Source: Lentisphaeria bacterium (GTDB lineage: Bacteria; Verrucomicrobiota; Lentisphaeria; Victivallales; UBA1829). Taken from it: a stretch of DNA of 34,476 nt. A program made the position numbers and the translations under genes. Location: positions 1 to 34,476 of the forward strand of contig JAFSZN010000116.1 in assembly GCA_017455665.1 (NCBI GenBank). Direction: 5' to 3'. Shown here one piece after another: positions 13,952 through 21,003 of the stretch. Numbering within the stretch: the stretch's first letter is position 1; every line of letters begins with the position of its first letter. The notes below the pieces were generated by a model. That model saw only the letters and a program-made list of their open reading frames with translations. It ran no database searches and had not been told where the DNA came from.

Positions 13952-16354
13952 TCACTTGCCTGACGGCTGCGTGATCTCGATGGTGTCGAGGAGGACTTCC
14001 TCGTCAATCGGCCTGATGGAAAGTGTGTGCTCCCCGGCGGCGAGGCTGTCGGCTGTATACAGCGCGGCGGTCTGGTTGCGGATCACGTTGTCCGACCATT
14101 CGCCGCTGAAGTCCTTCGCGTGGATGTTCGGCGCGGCGACGACCTTCCCGTCCAGGATGATCTCGTAGCGGAGCTTGTCGCTGGTCACGGGGTGCGTCGG
14201 GATCATGTTCACGCGGAACGCGGTCTTTCCGGCGTCTTTGAGCGTGAATTTGTAGTTGACGGTCTGTCCGCCGGGGATGATCGCGGCGCGGTTGCGGTAG
14301 CCCATGCCGAACGCGGGCGCGAGCTTGGCATTCTCGGCGTCGAGGCCGTCGATGTACGCGACAAGGTCCTTCATGCGGTCGGCGGCGAACACCTGAGAAC
14401 GCGGCGACGGGCTCCACGGCTCCTTGATGTCGTCGAAGACCTTCTGTCCGCAGGGCAAGGCGTACATCATGCGCCGCCACTTGCCGTCCTCGATGTCGTC
14501 GAACCGCGCGGTCAGCGCCTGGACCAGCTGGTGCTGTTCGTGGACGTCCGCCCAGGGACGCATGCCGGATTTCGCGAACATGCCGTACAGGTGCTTGCGG
14601 GCGAGTCCGGCGGAACCTCGCACCTGGTACTCGACGATCTCGAACCAGGCGGATTTGCGGCCGGCGGGGATCTTCTTTCCGAGCTCGACCGTGCGTTTTT
14701 CAAGCGCGTCGTAGTCCGCGATCATCTCCAGCGCCTCGCGTTCGGAGAAGTCGGGGCCGGACGTCAGGTTCTCCATCATGACGGTCGGTTCCGCGCGGCC
14801 CGGTCCGGGGTCGTCAGACTTCCTGCACATGAATTCCGCCTTGCGGATCCAGGAGATGCGGTAAAGCTCGGTCAGGATGGACGCGGCTTCCTTCGCGGCG
14901 TCCGCTCCGAACGTGCGCGCGCACCACGCTTCGAGGTAGTCCTGGACGCCCGTCTTCCCGACCCTGCCGATATCCCACGCCATGTCCAGGAACAGCTCCA
15001 TGTGCATTTCCTGCGGCTTGATGTCGCCGACGTTCAGGATCCAGATCTTCTTCGCGCCGCAGTCGTACGAACGTTTCATCTCGCGGTAGAGCAACCCGGG
15101 GTGATTGGTCGCCAGCCACAGATAATTCTGCGGCACGCCCCAGTAGGACACATGGTAGTACACGCCCGCACCGCCGGACCGTTTAAGTTCCTCCTCGTCG
15201 GAGAGATGCAGCAGGTAGCCGCGGTTGTCGTCGCACCACATCAGCGTCACGTCCTCCGGGACCTTCAGGCCGGTGCGGTAGACGTCCAGCACTTCCTTGT
15301 ACGGGACAAATATCTGCGGGACCCGGTCGGCCTTTTTGCCGGATTTATTTTCAATGATCGCGCGCTGGTCGGCGATGACTCTCGCGAGGGCTTCGCGCTG
15401 TTCGTCGAGCGTTTTCGCGCCGTTCATGCGGCCGTCGTGCACGCCGCGCATGCCGATGGTGTAGATGTTCTCGAACTGCCCGATCTCGGACAGGCGGTCC
15501 TCGAAGAATTTCAGCACATTGTCCCTGTTCGAGATGTAGTTGTATTCGCCCTGTCCGCGAACGCGCCATTCGCCGTTCACGTTGCAGTTCATCGGCTCGC
15601 AGTGGGACGTGCCGATGACGATGCCGTACCTGTCGGCGACCTCGGCATTGCCCTTCACCATGTAGAACGGGACGGTGCAGCTGTGCATGGCGGGCCAGAA
15701 CGTGTTCGCTTTCAGGCGAAGCAGCAACTCGAATATCTTCGCGTGTGTCTTCGGGCCGACCGCCAGCATCTGCGGCGTCTTCTTCGCGATCTCCGGATCG
15801 ACCAGGTCCGCCGCCTCCGGTTCGAACGTACGCGTCGCCCACGGCGTGAATCCCCAGTCCTCGTCGTTGATGAAGATGCCGCGGTACTCGACCGAGGGCG
15901 CCTGCGAGGTGGAGAACGTCTCCGGCAGCGTGAAGGAATCGCGTTTCTCGGGCATCACGTCCGCCCACCATTCGTACGGGGAGACGCCGAGCATCCGGGC
16001 CAGCTCCACGATCCCGTACGCCGCGCCGCGTTTGTCCGAACCCGCGATGAGCAGGCGGGCGCGTCCGGCCTTGTTCACGACGGCAATCTGGAACGCCTCT
16101 TTGCGGCCGTCCTTTTTGAGCTTGCCGCTGTCGAAATACGGCTTGAGCAGGGCAGACCCGGCGGTGCCGACCACGATGTCCGCGTCGCCGTCCTGTACGA
16201 CTTCGAGCTTCGCATCCAGCACGTTCGCCGTGTCGCGTTTCAGCAGATCAAGCGCGATCCGCACGGTCTCGGCTTCTTCGTTCGATGCGGCGGCGCGGAT
16301 GGTCTGGCCTTTTGTGAGTATGAAATCTGCGGCGGAAAGCGCGGCGGCGGTCAT
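13952..16354 (-). CDS. GH115 family glucuronidase
   Basis: Xylan alpha-1,2-(4-O-methyl)-glucuronidase family, which removes glucuronic acid from the xylan backbone. Residues from about 10 to 130 form the GH115 N-terminal domain (GTAGSALLKPYFDSGKL, GSDKRGAAYGIVELARMLGV). The catalytic barrel opens with the hallmark EYRGIFINDEDWGFTPW and has LRLKANTFWPAMHS, IGTSHCEPMNCN, MRGVHDGRM, MWCDDNRGYLLH and ILNVGDIKPQEM. The C-terminal beta domain ends in LLDTIEITQPSGK. The ATG at 16354 has AGGAG 8 nt upstream, giving 800 aa, but that start yields only MTAAALSAADFI and no full signal peptide. An upstream GTG at 16396 would give a complete signal (DRKKQLTGVLLMTAAALSAA) at the cost of a 28-nt overlap and a weak ribosome-binding site. 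Function call is firm; the start is not. Confidence 0.92.
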   Translation of the reverse strand: MTAAALSAADFILTKGQTIRAAASNEEAETVRIALDLLKRDTANVLDAKLEVVQDGDADIVVGTAGSALLKPYFDSGKLKKDGRKEAFQIAVVNKAGRARLLIAGSDKRGAAYGIVELARMLGVSPYEWWADVMPEKRDSFTLPETFSTSQAPSVEYRGIFINDEDWGFTPWATRTFEPEAADLVDPEIAKKTPQMLAVGPKTHAKIFELLLRLKANTFWPAMHSCTVPFYMVKGNAEVADRYGIVIGTSHCEPMNCNVNGEWRVRGQGEYNYISNRDNVLKFFEDRLSEIGQFENIYTIGMRGVHDGRMNGAKTLDEQREALARVIADQRAIIENKSGKKADRVPQIFVPYKEVLDVYRTGLKVPEDVTLMWCDDNRGYLLHLSDEEELKRSGGAGVYYHVSYWGVPQNYLWLATNHPGLLYREMKRSYDCGAKKIWILNVGDIKPQEMHMELFLDMAWDIGRVGKTGVQDYLEAWCARTFGADAAKEAASILTELYRISWIRKAEFMCRKSDDPGPGRAEPTVMMENLTSGPDFSEREALEMIADYDALEKRTVELGKKIPAGRKSAWFEIVEYQVRGSAGLARKHLYGMFAKSGMRPWADVHEQHQLVQALTARFDDIEDGKWRRMMYALPCGQKVFDDIKEPWSPSPRSQVFAADRMKDLVAYIDGLDAENAKLAPAFGMGYRNRAAIIPGGQTVNYKFTLKDAGKTAFRVNMIPTHPVTSDKLRYEIILDGKVVAAPNIHAKDFSGEWSDNVIRNQTAALYTADSLAAGEHTLSIRPIDEEVLLDTIEITQPSGK

Positions 16355-16368
16355 AAGCAGGACTCCTG

Positions 16369-17601
16369 TCAGTTGTTTTTTTCTGTCGACCCCCACGAAT
16401 CCGCGCTGGGGATGACCTGTTCGAGGCGTTCCAGCAGGTCCATGCCGACGCTGTCCGGCCAGTCGCAGTTGTTGCGGAGAATGAGGATAGCGACGCGGGT
16501 GTCGAGGTCGATGCCGAAGAAGGACGCCACGCCGAAGGTCATGCCGTAGCGGATGAGGCAGCGGTGCCCCGCGGGCGAATCGACGAGGTAGTAGTTGTAA
16601 TGCACCTCGTCCTCCCCCCTCGGGGCGTCGAAGGGATGCTCGCGGTCCATGGCGAGGAAGCGTTCGCGGTATTTGCGGAGGCAGAGCATCTGGTCGGACG
16701 CGCTGGACCACACGCCGCCGGCGGTGCGGAGGCCTTCGCCGAGGTAGTGCGAGCGCACATGCCGTCCGCGGAACCAGAAGAACGGGATGTCGCCGGAATG
16801 CGTCCCGGAGACGCGGTCCTCCTTGCCTTCGGGCGGGCCGAACGAGGTGTCCTGCAACCCCCACGGGCGGATGATGGTGCGTTCCATGAGGCCGGGGACG
16901 GTCTCGCCGGTGAGGGATTCGAGCGCGAGTCCGAGCAGGCCGTATCCGAGGTTGCTGTAACGGCTTCGCGGATTCGAGACGGCGGAACGGCATTCGGAGT
17001 TGGAGAGCGTTTCGAGCAGGCCTTCGCGCGTGCAGAAGTTCTCGTACACGTTCGAGTCCCAGATCTCGGCGGAGATGACCGGCCAGATGTTGGTGAGCGT
17101 GTAGCTTTCGCGCGGCAGCCCGGACCGGTGCAGGAGCAGGTCGCGGACGGTGATCGGATCGTATTCCGGCGGCAGGTCCAGTCCGGGGCAGTCCTTCAGC
17201 GGCGTATCGAGGTCGACCTGCCCGGTGCGCTCCAGTTCGGTCACCATTTCGAAGACCATGTTCTTCGTGAGGGAGCCGATCGGGAAGATGGTGTCGGGCG
17301 TGAGCTCTTTCTCCGGGTCGAGCACGTCGGACTGCCCGGAGACCGCTGTGAGCGCGGTGTCGTCCGGCAGAATCACGCCGGCGACGATTCCCACGCTGTC
17401 CGTGTCGCGGATGTAGTCATCGGCGAAGTCCTGAAGAAGCTGCCGGATCCCGGCTTCCGTCCGGGGGTATTCCCGGGGCGTGGAACACGCGCCCGCGAAC
17501 AGCGCGCAAAGAAGCGCCGCCGTCAGGGCGAGGGCGTGCGCGGCCCGACGCCGGAAGCGGGAGCCAGAGTTCATTGCGGTCAACAGACCGGAACCGTTCA
17601 T
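16369..17601 (-). CDS. Exported serine hydrolase, beta-lactamase class C/penicillin-binding-like family
   Basis: 410-aa protein of the S12/class C beta-lactamase fold. A hydrophobic N-terminal segment (ALALTAALLCALFAGACS) ends in a weak lipobox at C39, so it is probably a lipoprotein. Active-site motifs are S110-L-T-K113 (FPIGSLTKNMVFEM) and Y215-S-N217 (SRYSNLGYGLLGLALESLTG). TVRDLLLHRSGLP is the typical family block. The third KTG/HTG-like motif is not obvious; RYGMTFGVASFFGID occupies its expected region. The ATG at 17601 overlaps the argB stop (ATGA); a second Met at 17574 would be closer to the signal sequence. Placed between argB and GH115. Substrate is unknown: esterase, D-Ala peptidase or beta-lactam hydrolysis are all possible in this family. 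Confidence 0.82.
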   Translation of the reverse strand: MNGSGLLTAMNSGSRFRRRAAHALALTAALLCALFAGACSTPREYPRTEAGIRQLLQDFADDYIRDTDSVGIVAGVILPDDTALTAVSGQSDVLDPEKELTPDTIFPIGSLTKNMVFEMVTELERTGQVDLDTPLKDCPGLDLPPEYDPITVRDLLLHRSGLPRESYTLTNIWPVISAEIWDSNVYENFCTREGLLETLSNSECRSAVSNPRSRYSNLGYGLLGLALESLTGETVPGLMERTIIRPWGLQDTSFGPPEGKEDRVSGTHSGDIPFFWFRGRHVRSHYLGEGLRTAGGVWSSASDQMLCLRKYRERFLAMDREHPFDAPRGEDEVHYNYYLVDSPAGHRCLIRYGMTFGVASFFGIDLDTRVAILILRNNCDWPDSVGMDLLERLEQVIPSADSWGSTEKNN

Positions 17602-18488
17602 CCCTTGATGATCTGGGTGCCGACGCCGGTGTTCGTGAAGATCTCGAGCAAGAGCGAGTGCGGCAGGCGGCCGTCCGCCATGTGGACCTGGGTGACGCCG
17701 TTTTCGATGGCGTTGACACAGCTGCGGATCTTCGGGAGCATGCCACCGGAGAGGACGCCGGACTCGATGAGGCCGGGGACCGCGGAGGTGCGGATCTCGG
17801 AGATGAGCGTGGATTCGTCCTTCGGGTCGCGGAGCACGCCGGGGACGTCGCTGATGAAGACGAGCTTGCGTGCGTGGAGCGCCTCGGCGATCTCGCAGGC
17901 GGCGAGGTCGGCGTTGATGTTGTACGGCTGCCCGTGGAAGTCCATGGCGAGCGGGGTGATGACCGGGATGATGCGGAAGTTGAGGGAGTCGAGGATGGGA
18001 CGCGCGTCAACGCCGATCACGTGGCCGACGAACCCGACGTCGGACTCTTCGCCGGAGATCGGGTCGCGGGAGAGCATCTTCTCGCAGCGGAGGATCCGTT
18101 TGCCGGAGATCTGGGCGCCGATGCCGCCGGTCTTCAGGATGGCGTCCACGAGGGCGCGGTTGACCTGGTTGTGCAGCACGTCGTCGACGACTCCGATGGT
18201 CGCGGCGTCGGTGAAGCGGAGGCCGTTCACGAACTTCGTCTCGATGTTGAGCTCTTTGAGGCGGGCGGTGATCGCCTTGCCGCCGCCGTGCACGACGACG
18301 ACCTTCATGCCGATGGCTTCGAGCAGGACGATGTCGCGCATGGTGCGCGCGGTGAGGTCGGGGTCCTCCATGGCGCTGCCGCCGAACTTGATGACGGCGA
18401 TGGAGTCGCGGAACTGCTGGATGTAGGGGAGCGCCTCCATGAGGACGTCCGCTTTGTGGATGAGATTTTCCTTATGGTTCTGATCCAT
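17598..18488 (-). CDS. argB: Acetylglutamate kinase
   Basis: Second step of arginine biosynthesis, phosphorylating N-acetyl-L-glutamate. The 296-aa length matches the family. Amino-acid-kinase motifs are VIKFGGSAM (32-40), the ATP-binding VVVHGGGKAI (64-73), the acetylglutamate site VNGLRFTDA, FISDVPGVLRDP, and the C-terminal GVTQVHMADGRLPHSLLLEIFTNTG region (split: VHMADGRLPHSLLLEIF, TNTGVGTQI). The N-terminal extension of about 25 residues before the first strand resembles that of arginine-inhibited hexameric enzymes, so feedback control by arginine is possible. argJ ends 30 nt upstream and the next gene overlaps by 4 nt. Confidence 0.96.
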   Translation of the reverse strand: MDQNHKENLIHKADVLMEALPYIQQFRDSIAVIKFGGSAMEDPDLTARTMRDIVLLEAIGMKVVVVHGGGKAITARLKELNIETKFVNGLRFTDAATIGVVDDVLHNQVNRALVDAILKTGGIGAQISGKRILRCEKMLSRDPISGEESDVGFVGHVIGVDARPILDSLNFRIIPVITPLAMDFHGQPYNINADLAACEIAEALHARKLVFISDVPGVLRDPKDESTLISEIRTSAVPGLIESGVLSGGMLPKIRSCVNAIENGVTQVHMADGRLPHSLLLEIFTNTGVGTQIIKG

Positions 18489-18518
18489 GATGGGTTTCCT
18501 TGGTATGTTCTGGCGGAA

Positions 18519-19766
18519 TCAGGTGTGGTAGTCCGCGTTGATCTTGACGTAGTCGTAGGTGATGTCGCTCGTCCACATGGTGTCGGACGCGACGCCCTCG
18601 CCGAGGTCGATGTGGACGGTGAAGCTGCCTGCCTTCATGAGCTCGGACAGCTCGACTTCCGGGGTCCCGGCGTCCATGCCGCCGCGCACGACCGGCTTGT
18701 CGTTGTAGTCGAGCGAGACGTTCTCCGGGCTGAACTGGGCGCCGGAATACCCGGCTGCGGCGAGGATGCGTCCCCAGTTCGGGTCGCAGCCGAACCAGGC
18801 GGTCTTGCAGAGCATGGAGTCGGCGATGGCTTTCGCGCAGATATGCGCCTGGGCGGCGTCCTTCGCGCCGGTCACGAAGACCTCGACGAACTTCGAGGAG
18901 CCTTCTCCGTCCATGACCATGCCCTTGGCGAGCGTCTGCACCACGTGGCGGAGCGCGTCGGCGAAGAGCTGCGCGGCCTCGGAGCCGTCGTAGGCGATCT
19001 TCGCGCCGGATTCTCCGTTCGCGAACAGCATGCAGGTGTCGTTCGTGCTCATGTCGTTGTCGACCGTGATGCGATTGAAGGAAACATCTACGGCGTCGGC
19101 AAGGAAATGCGTGAGGCTGACGTTGTCCGCGGCGGCGTCGGTCGTGATGAAGCAGAGCATGGTGGCGTGGGGCACGGCGGGGTACATGTGCGGCGCGATC
19201 ATGCCGGCGCCCTTGGTCATGCCGCCGACGGTGACTTTCTTTCCGTCGAGGAAAAAGCTCACGGCGCACTCTTTCGGGCGCGTGTCGGTGGTCATGATGG
19301 CGAGCGCGGCCTCGTGGCCTCCGTCCGGCTTCTTCGCGGCGGCGGCGGCCTTGATCCCGGCGGCGAGCTTGTCCATCGGGAGCTGGACGCCGATCCTGCC
19401 GGTGGAGCAGGACAGCGCCTGGTTCTCGTCGATGCCGAGCGCTTTGGCGGCGAGCTTCGCGACCGCGCGCGCATTTTCCATGCCAAGTTCGCCCGTGCAG
19501 GCGTTCGCGACGCCGCTGTTCACGACCACGGCGCGGATCCCGGCGGGCCCGGCGACGCGTTCCTTGCAGAGCACGACCGGGGCGGCGGGGAAGAGATTGG
19601 AGGTGAAGGTGCCGGCGCTGTTGCAACCGGTCCGGGAGTAAAGGAGGGCGAGGTCTGCCTTGCCGCTCCGTTTGAGTCCGCAGGTGACGCCGGCGGCTTC
19701 GAATCCGGACGCGGAGGTCACGCCGCCGCCTTCGATCACCTCAAAAGACGGGATGTTCTGGTTCAA
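18519..19766 (-). CDS. argJ: Glutamate N-acetyltransferase/amino-acid acetyltransferase ArgJ
   Basis: Recycles the acetyl group from N-acetylornithine to glutamate in the cyclic arginine pathway. The 415-aa precursor is self-cleaved before a threonine. The site region reads TKGAGMIAPHM (184-194) then HATMLCFITTDA, with T202 as the predicted nucleophile. Other ArgJ blocks are NSAGTFTSNLFPAAPV, VVVNSGVANACTGE, STGRIGVQLPMDKL, TVDNDMSTNDT and FGCDPNWGRILAAAGYSG. Between MIAPHM and ATML there are six extra residues (YPAVPH) compared with the usual MIxPNMATML. The start is TTG at 19766, chosen because AGGAG (19779-19775) is 8 nt upstream and no ATG fits. It lies 49 nt after queF and 30 nt before argB. 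Confidence 0.95.
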   Translation of the reverse strand: MNQNIPSFEVIEGGGVTSASGFEAAGVTCGLKRSGKADLALLYSRTGCNSAGTFTSNLFPAAPVVLCKERVAGPAGIRAVVVNSGVANACTGELGMENARAVAKLAAKALGIDENQALSCSTGRIGVQLPMDKLAAGIKAAAAAKKPDGGHEAALAIMTTDTRPKECAVSFFLDGKKVTVGGMTKGAGMIAPHMYPAVPHATMLCFITTDAAADNVSLTHFLADAVDVSFNRITVDNDMSTNDTCMLFANGESGAKIAYDGSEAAQLFADALRHVVQTLAKGMVMDGEGSSKFVEVFVTGAKDAAQAHICAKAIADSMLCKTAWFGCDPNWGRILAAAGYSGAQFSPENVSLDYNDKPVVRGGMDAGTPEVELSELMKAGSFTVHIDLGEGVASDTMWTSDITYDYVKINADYHT

Positions 19767-19774
19767 TTCAGTAT

Positions 19775-19779
19775 CTCCT
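19775..19779 (-). promoter_or_regulatory. argJ: Ribosome-binding site that fixes the TTG start of argJ
   Basis: AGGAG on the minus strand, 8 nt before TTG at 19766. This spacing equals that of several other genes here and decides in favour of a rare TTG initiation codon. Confidence 0.7.
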
Positions 19780-19815
19780 AAGTAAAGTTGGGTATTATGC
19801 AGATCGTATTTGGAA

Positions 19816-20268
19816 TCAGGGCTTTTTGCCCTCGGTCGCCGTGATGGTCAGGGCGATGCCGCCGCGCGGACGGAATTCGCCGGTGACCTCCATCCATCGC
19901 GGTTTGCACGCCTTCACAAGGTCGGTGAGGATGCGGTTGACCGCCTCTTCATGGAAGGTGTGGTGGTTGCGGAAGGAATAAAGGTAGAGCTTGAGGGATT
20001 TGCTTTCGATGCAGAGCTTGTCGGCGATATACCGGACGCGGATGTGCCCGAAGTCGGGCTGGCCGGTCACGGGGCAGAGGCTCGTGAACTCGGGGCAGTC
20101 GAACAGGATCTCGTAGTCGCGCTGGGGATAGGCGTTGACGAAGGACTCGAGTTTCGCCTTGTCCGGGGTATCCGGGTATTCGGTATGGCTGCGGGAAAGC
20201 AGGGTCAGAGACGGATGCGGAAGGGCTTCCGCCGGATTATTTTTCGACTTTTTTTCGTTTTTGGGCAT
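19816..20268 (-). CDS. queF: NADPH-dependent 7-cyano-7-deazaguanine reductase (preQ0 reductase)
   Basis: Reduces preQ0 to preQ1 in queuosine biosynthesis. At 150 aa it is the short, single-domain (YkvM-like) type. The active-site cysteine is C65 in EFTSLCPVTGQPDF, with D72 as proton donor. The family signature ESKSLKLYLYSFRNH (88-102) binds NADPH, and HTFHEE follows. GQPDFGHIRVRYI and PRGGIALTI are further family blocks. A Lys/Asn-rich N-terminal tail (KNEKKSKNN) is variable. No other queuosine genes lie in the window. It is the first gene of the long minus-strand run ahead of argJ. Confidence 0.95.
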   Translation of the reverse strand: MPKNEKKSKNNPAEALPHPSLTLLSRSHTEYPDTPDKAKLESFVNAYPQRDYEILFDCPEFTSLCPVTGQPDFGHIRVRYIADKLCIESKSLKLYLYSFRNHHTFHEEAVNRILTDLVKACKPRWMEVTGEFRPRGGIALTITATEGKKP

Positions 20269-20348
20269 TTTTAGCGGCCTTTCAGACGTTATTTACAGAA
20301 GAAATCGGATTTTTTCGAAAAAAAATCAAAAAAAAACGCGATTTCAAC
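20269..20348. other. AT-rich divergent spacer between queF and the TIGR04073-like gene
   Basis: Markedly AT-rich against the GC-rich genes, with A/T tracts and a near-palindrome ATTTTTTCGAAAAAAAAT around 20309-20326. It must contain the queF promoter, but I could not pick a convincing -35/-10 pair on the minus strand. No preQ1 riboswitch is recognisable in the queF leader. Confidence 0.4.
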
Positions 20349-20377
20349 TTGATTGATGAAGGATACAAGAATATATT
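20349..20377 (+). promoter_or_regulatory. Putative promoter of the TIGR04073-like gene
   Basis: TTGATT (20349-20354), 17 bp, TATATT (20372-20377). The predicted leader is about 85 nt and A/T-rich, with a strong AAGGAG at 20457-20462 six nt before the ATG at 20469. Confidence 0.6.
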
Positions 20378-20468
20378 AAACGCGTTTTCCGATTTTTCCA
20401 GTGAAAACGTCAAAAAAAACGATACTTTTTCTTAAAACATACTCAGACAACCTTTCAAGGAGTACCAA

Positions 20469-20936
20469 ATGAAACAGTGGAAAAAAATCGTCCTGAGCAT
20501 CGTCTTCTTCGCCATGATCGGCGGAATGACCCAGGCTCTCGCCATCGACAACCTGAACCTGTCCCCCGAGAACCCGCCCGGATACGAGAACCTCTGGAAC
20601 CGTATCACGCGCAAGCTCGGCCGCGGCATCTGCGACGTTGCGTTCGGCGTGCTGGAGATCCCGACTTTCATGTCCCACGTCCAGTTTGAAGACGGCAACC
20701 TCGCCGGCGCCACCTACGGCGTGATCGGCGGCGTCGGCTACTTCCTGGTCCGCGAAGGCGTCGGCATCCTTGAGCTCCTCACGTTCCCCTTCCCGCTCCC
20801 GAGCAGCCCGAACGATCCGATGGATCCGAACCGCTCCCAGTGGGGCTACGGCCCGATCCTGACTCCGGAATGGATCATCTCGCCCGCCCACAACTACCAG
20901 AATTTCTTCTATCCGCAGACTGGCGTCGTCAAGTAA
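20469..20936 (+). CDS. Small exported protein resembling the TIGR04073 exosortase-associated family
   Basis: 155-aa protein with a clear signal peptide (KKIVLSIVFFAMIGGMTQALA). The mature part contains RKLGRGICDVAFGVLEIPTF, followed by a Gly-rich hydrophobic stretch (YGVIGGVGYFLVREGVGILE) and a Pro-rich tail. The pattern R-K-L-x-R-G-x-x-N/D-V-x-x-G-x-x-E-I-P is what I recall of the TIGR04073 family, small proteins found in PVC bacteria with exosortase systems. That recognition is from memory and not verified. The gene has its own promoter and strong ribosome-binding site, is followed by an intrinsic terminator, and so is probably monocistronic and well expressed. No exosortase or PEP-CTERM protein is nearby. 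Confidence 0.65.
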   Translation: MKQWKKIVLSIVFFAMIGGMTQALAIDNLNLSPENPPGYENLWNRITRKLGRGICDVAFGVLEIPTFMSHVQFEDGNLAGATYGVIGGVGYFLVREGVGILELLTFPFPLPSSPNDPMDPNRSQWGYGPILTPEWIISPAHNYQNFFYPQTGVVK

Positions 20937-20957
20937 GGCGTAAGGCGGATGAATTCC

Positions 20958-20996
20958 ATGCCGGGGAGCACGTCTCCCCGGCATAACACCATTTTT
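20958..20996 (+). terminator. Intrinsic terminator after the TIGR04073-like gene
   Basis: ATGCCGGGGAG and CTCCCCGGCAT form an 11-bp perfect stem around a 5-nt loop CACGT (20958-20984). A short T-run follows at 20992-20996, 7 nt after the stem. This is the clearest terminator hairpin in the window. Confidence 0.75.
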
Positions 20997-21003
20997 CGGA
21001 TAT

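Noticed and set aside
20269-20348. preQ1 riboswitch upstream of queF
   Set aside because: The leader is A/T-rich and I find neither the C-rich loop nor the pseudoknot tail of preQ1-I.
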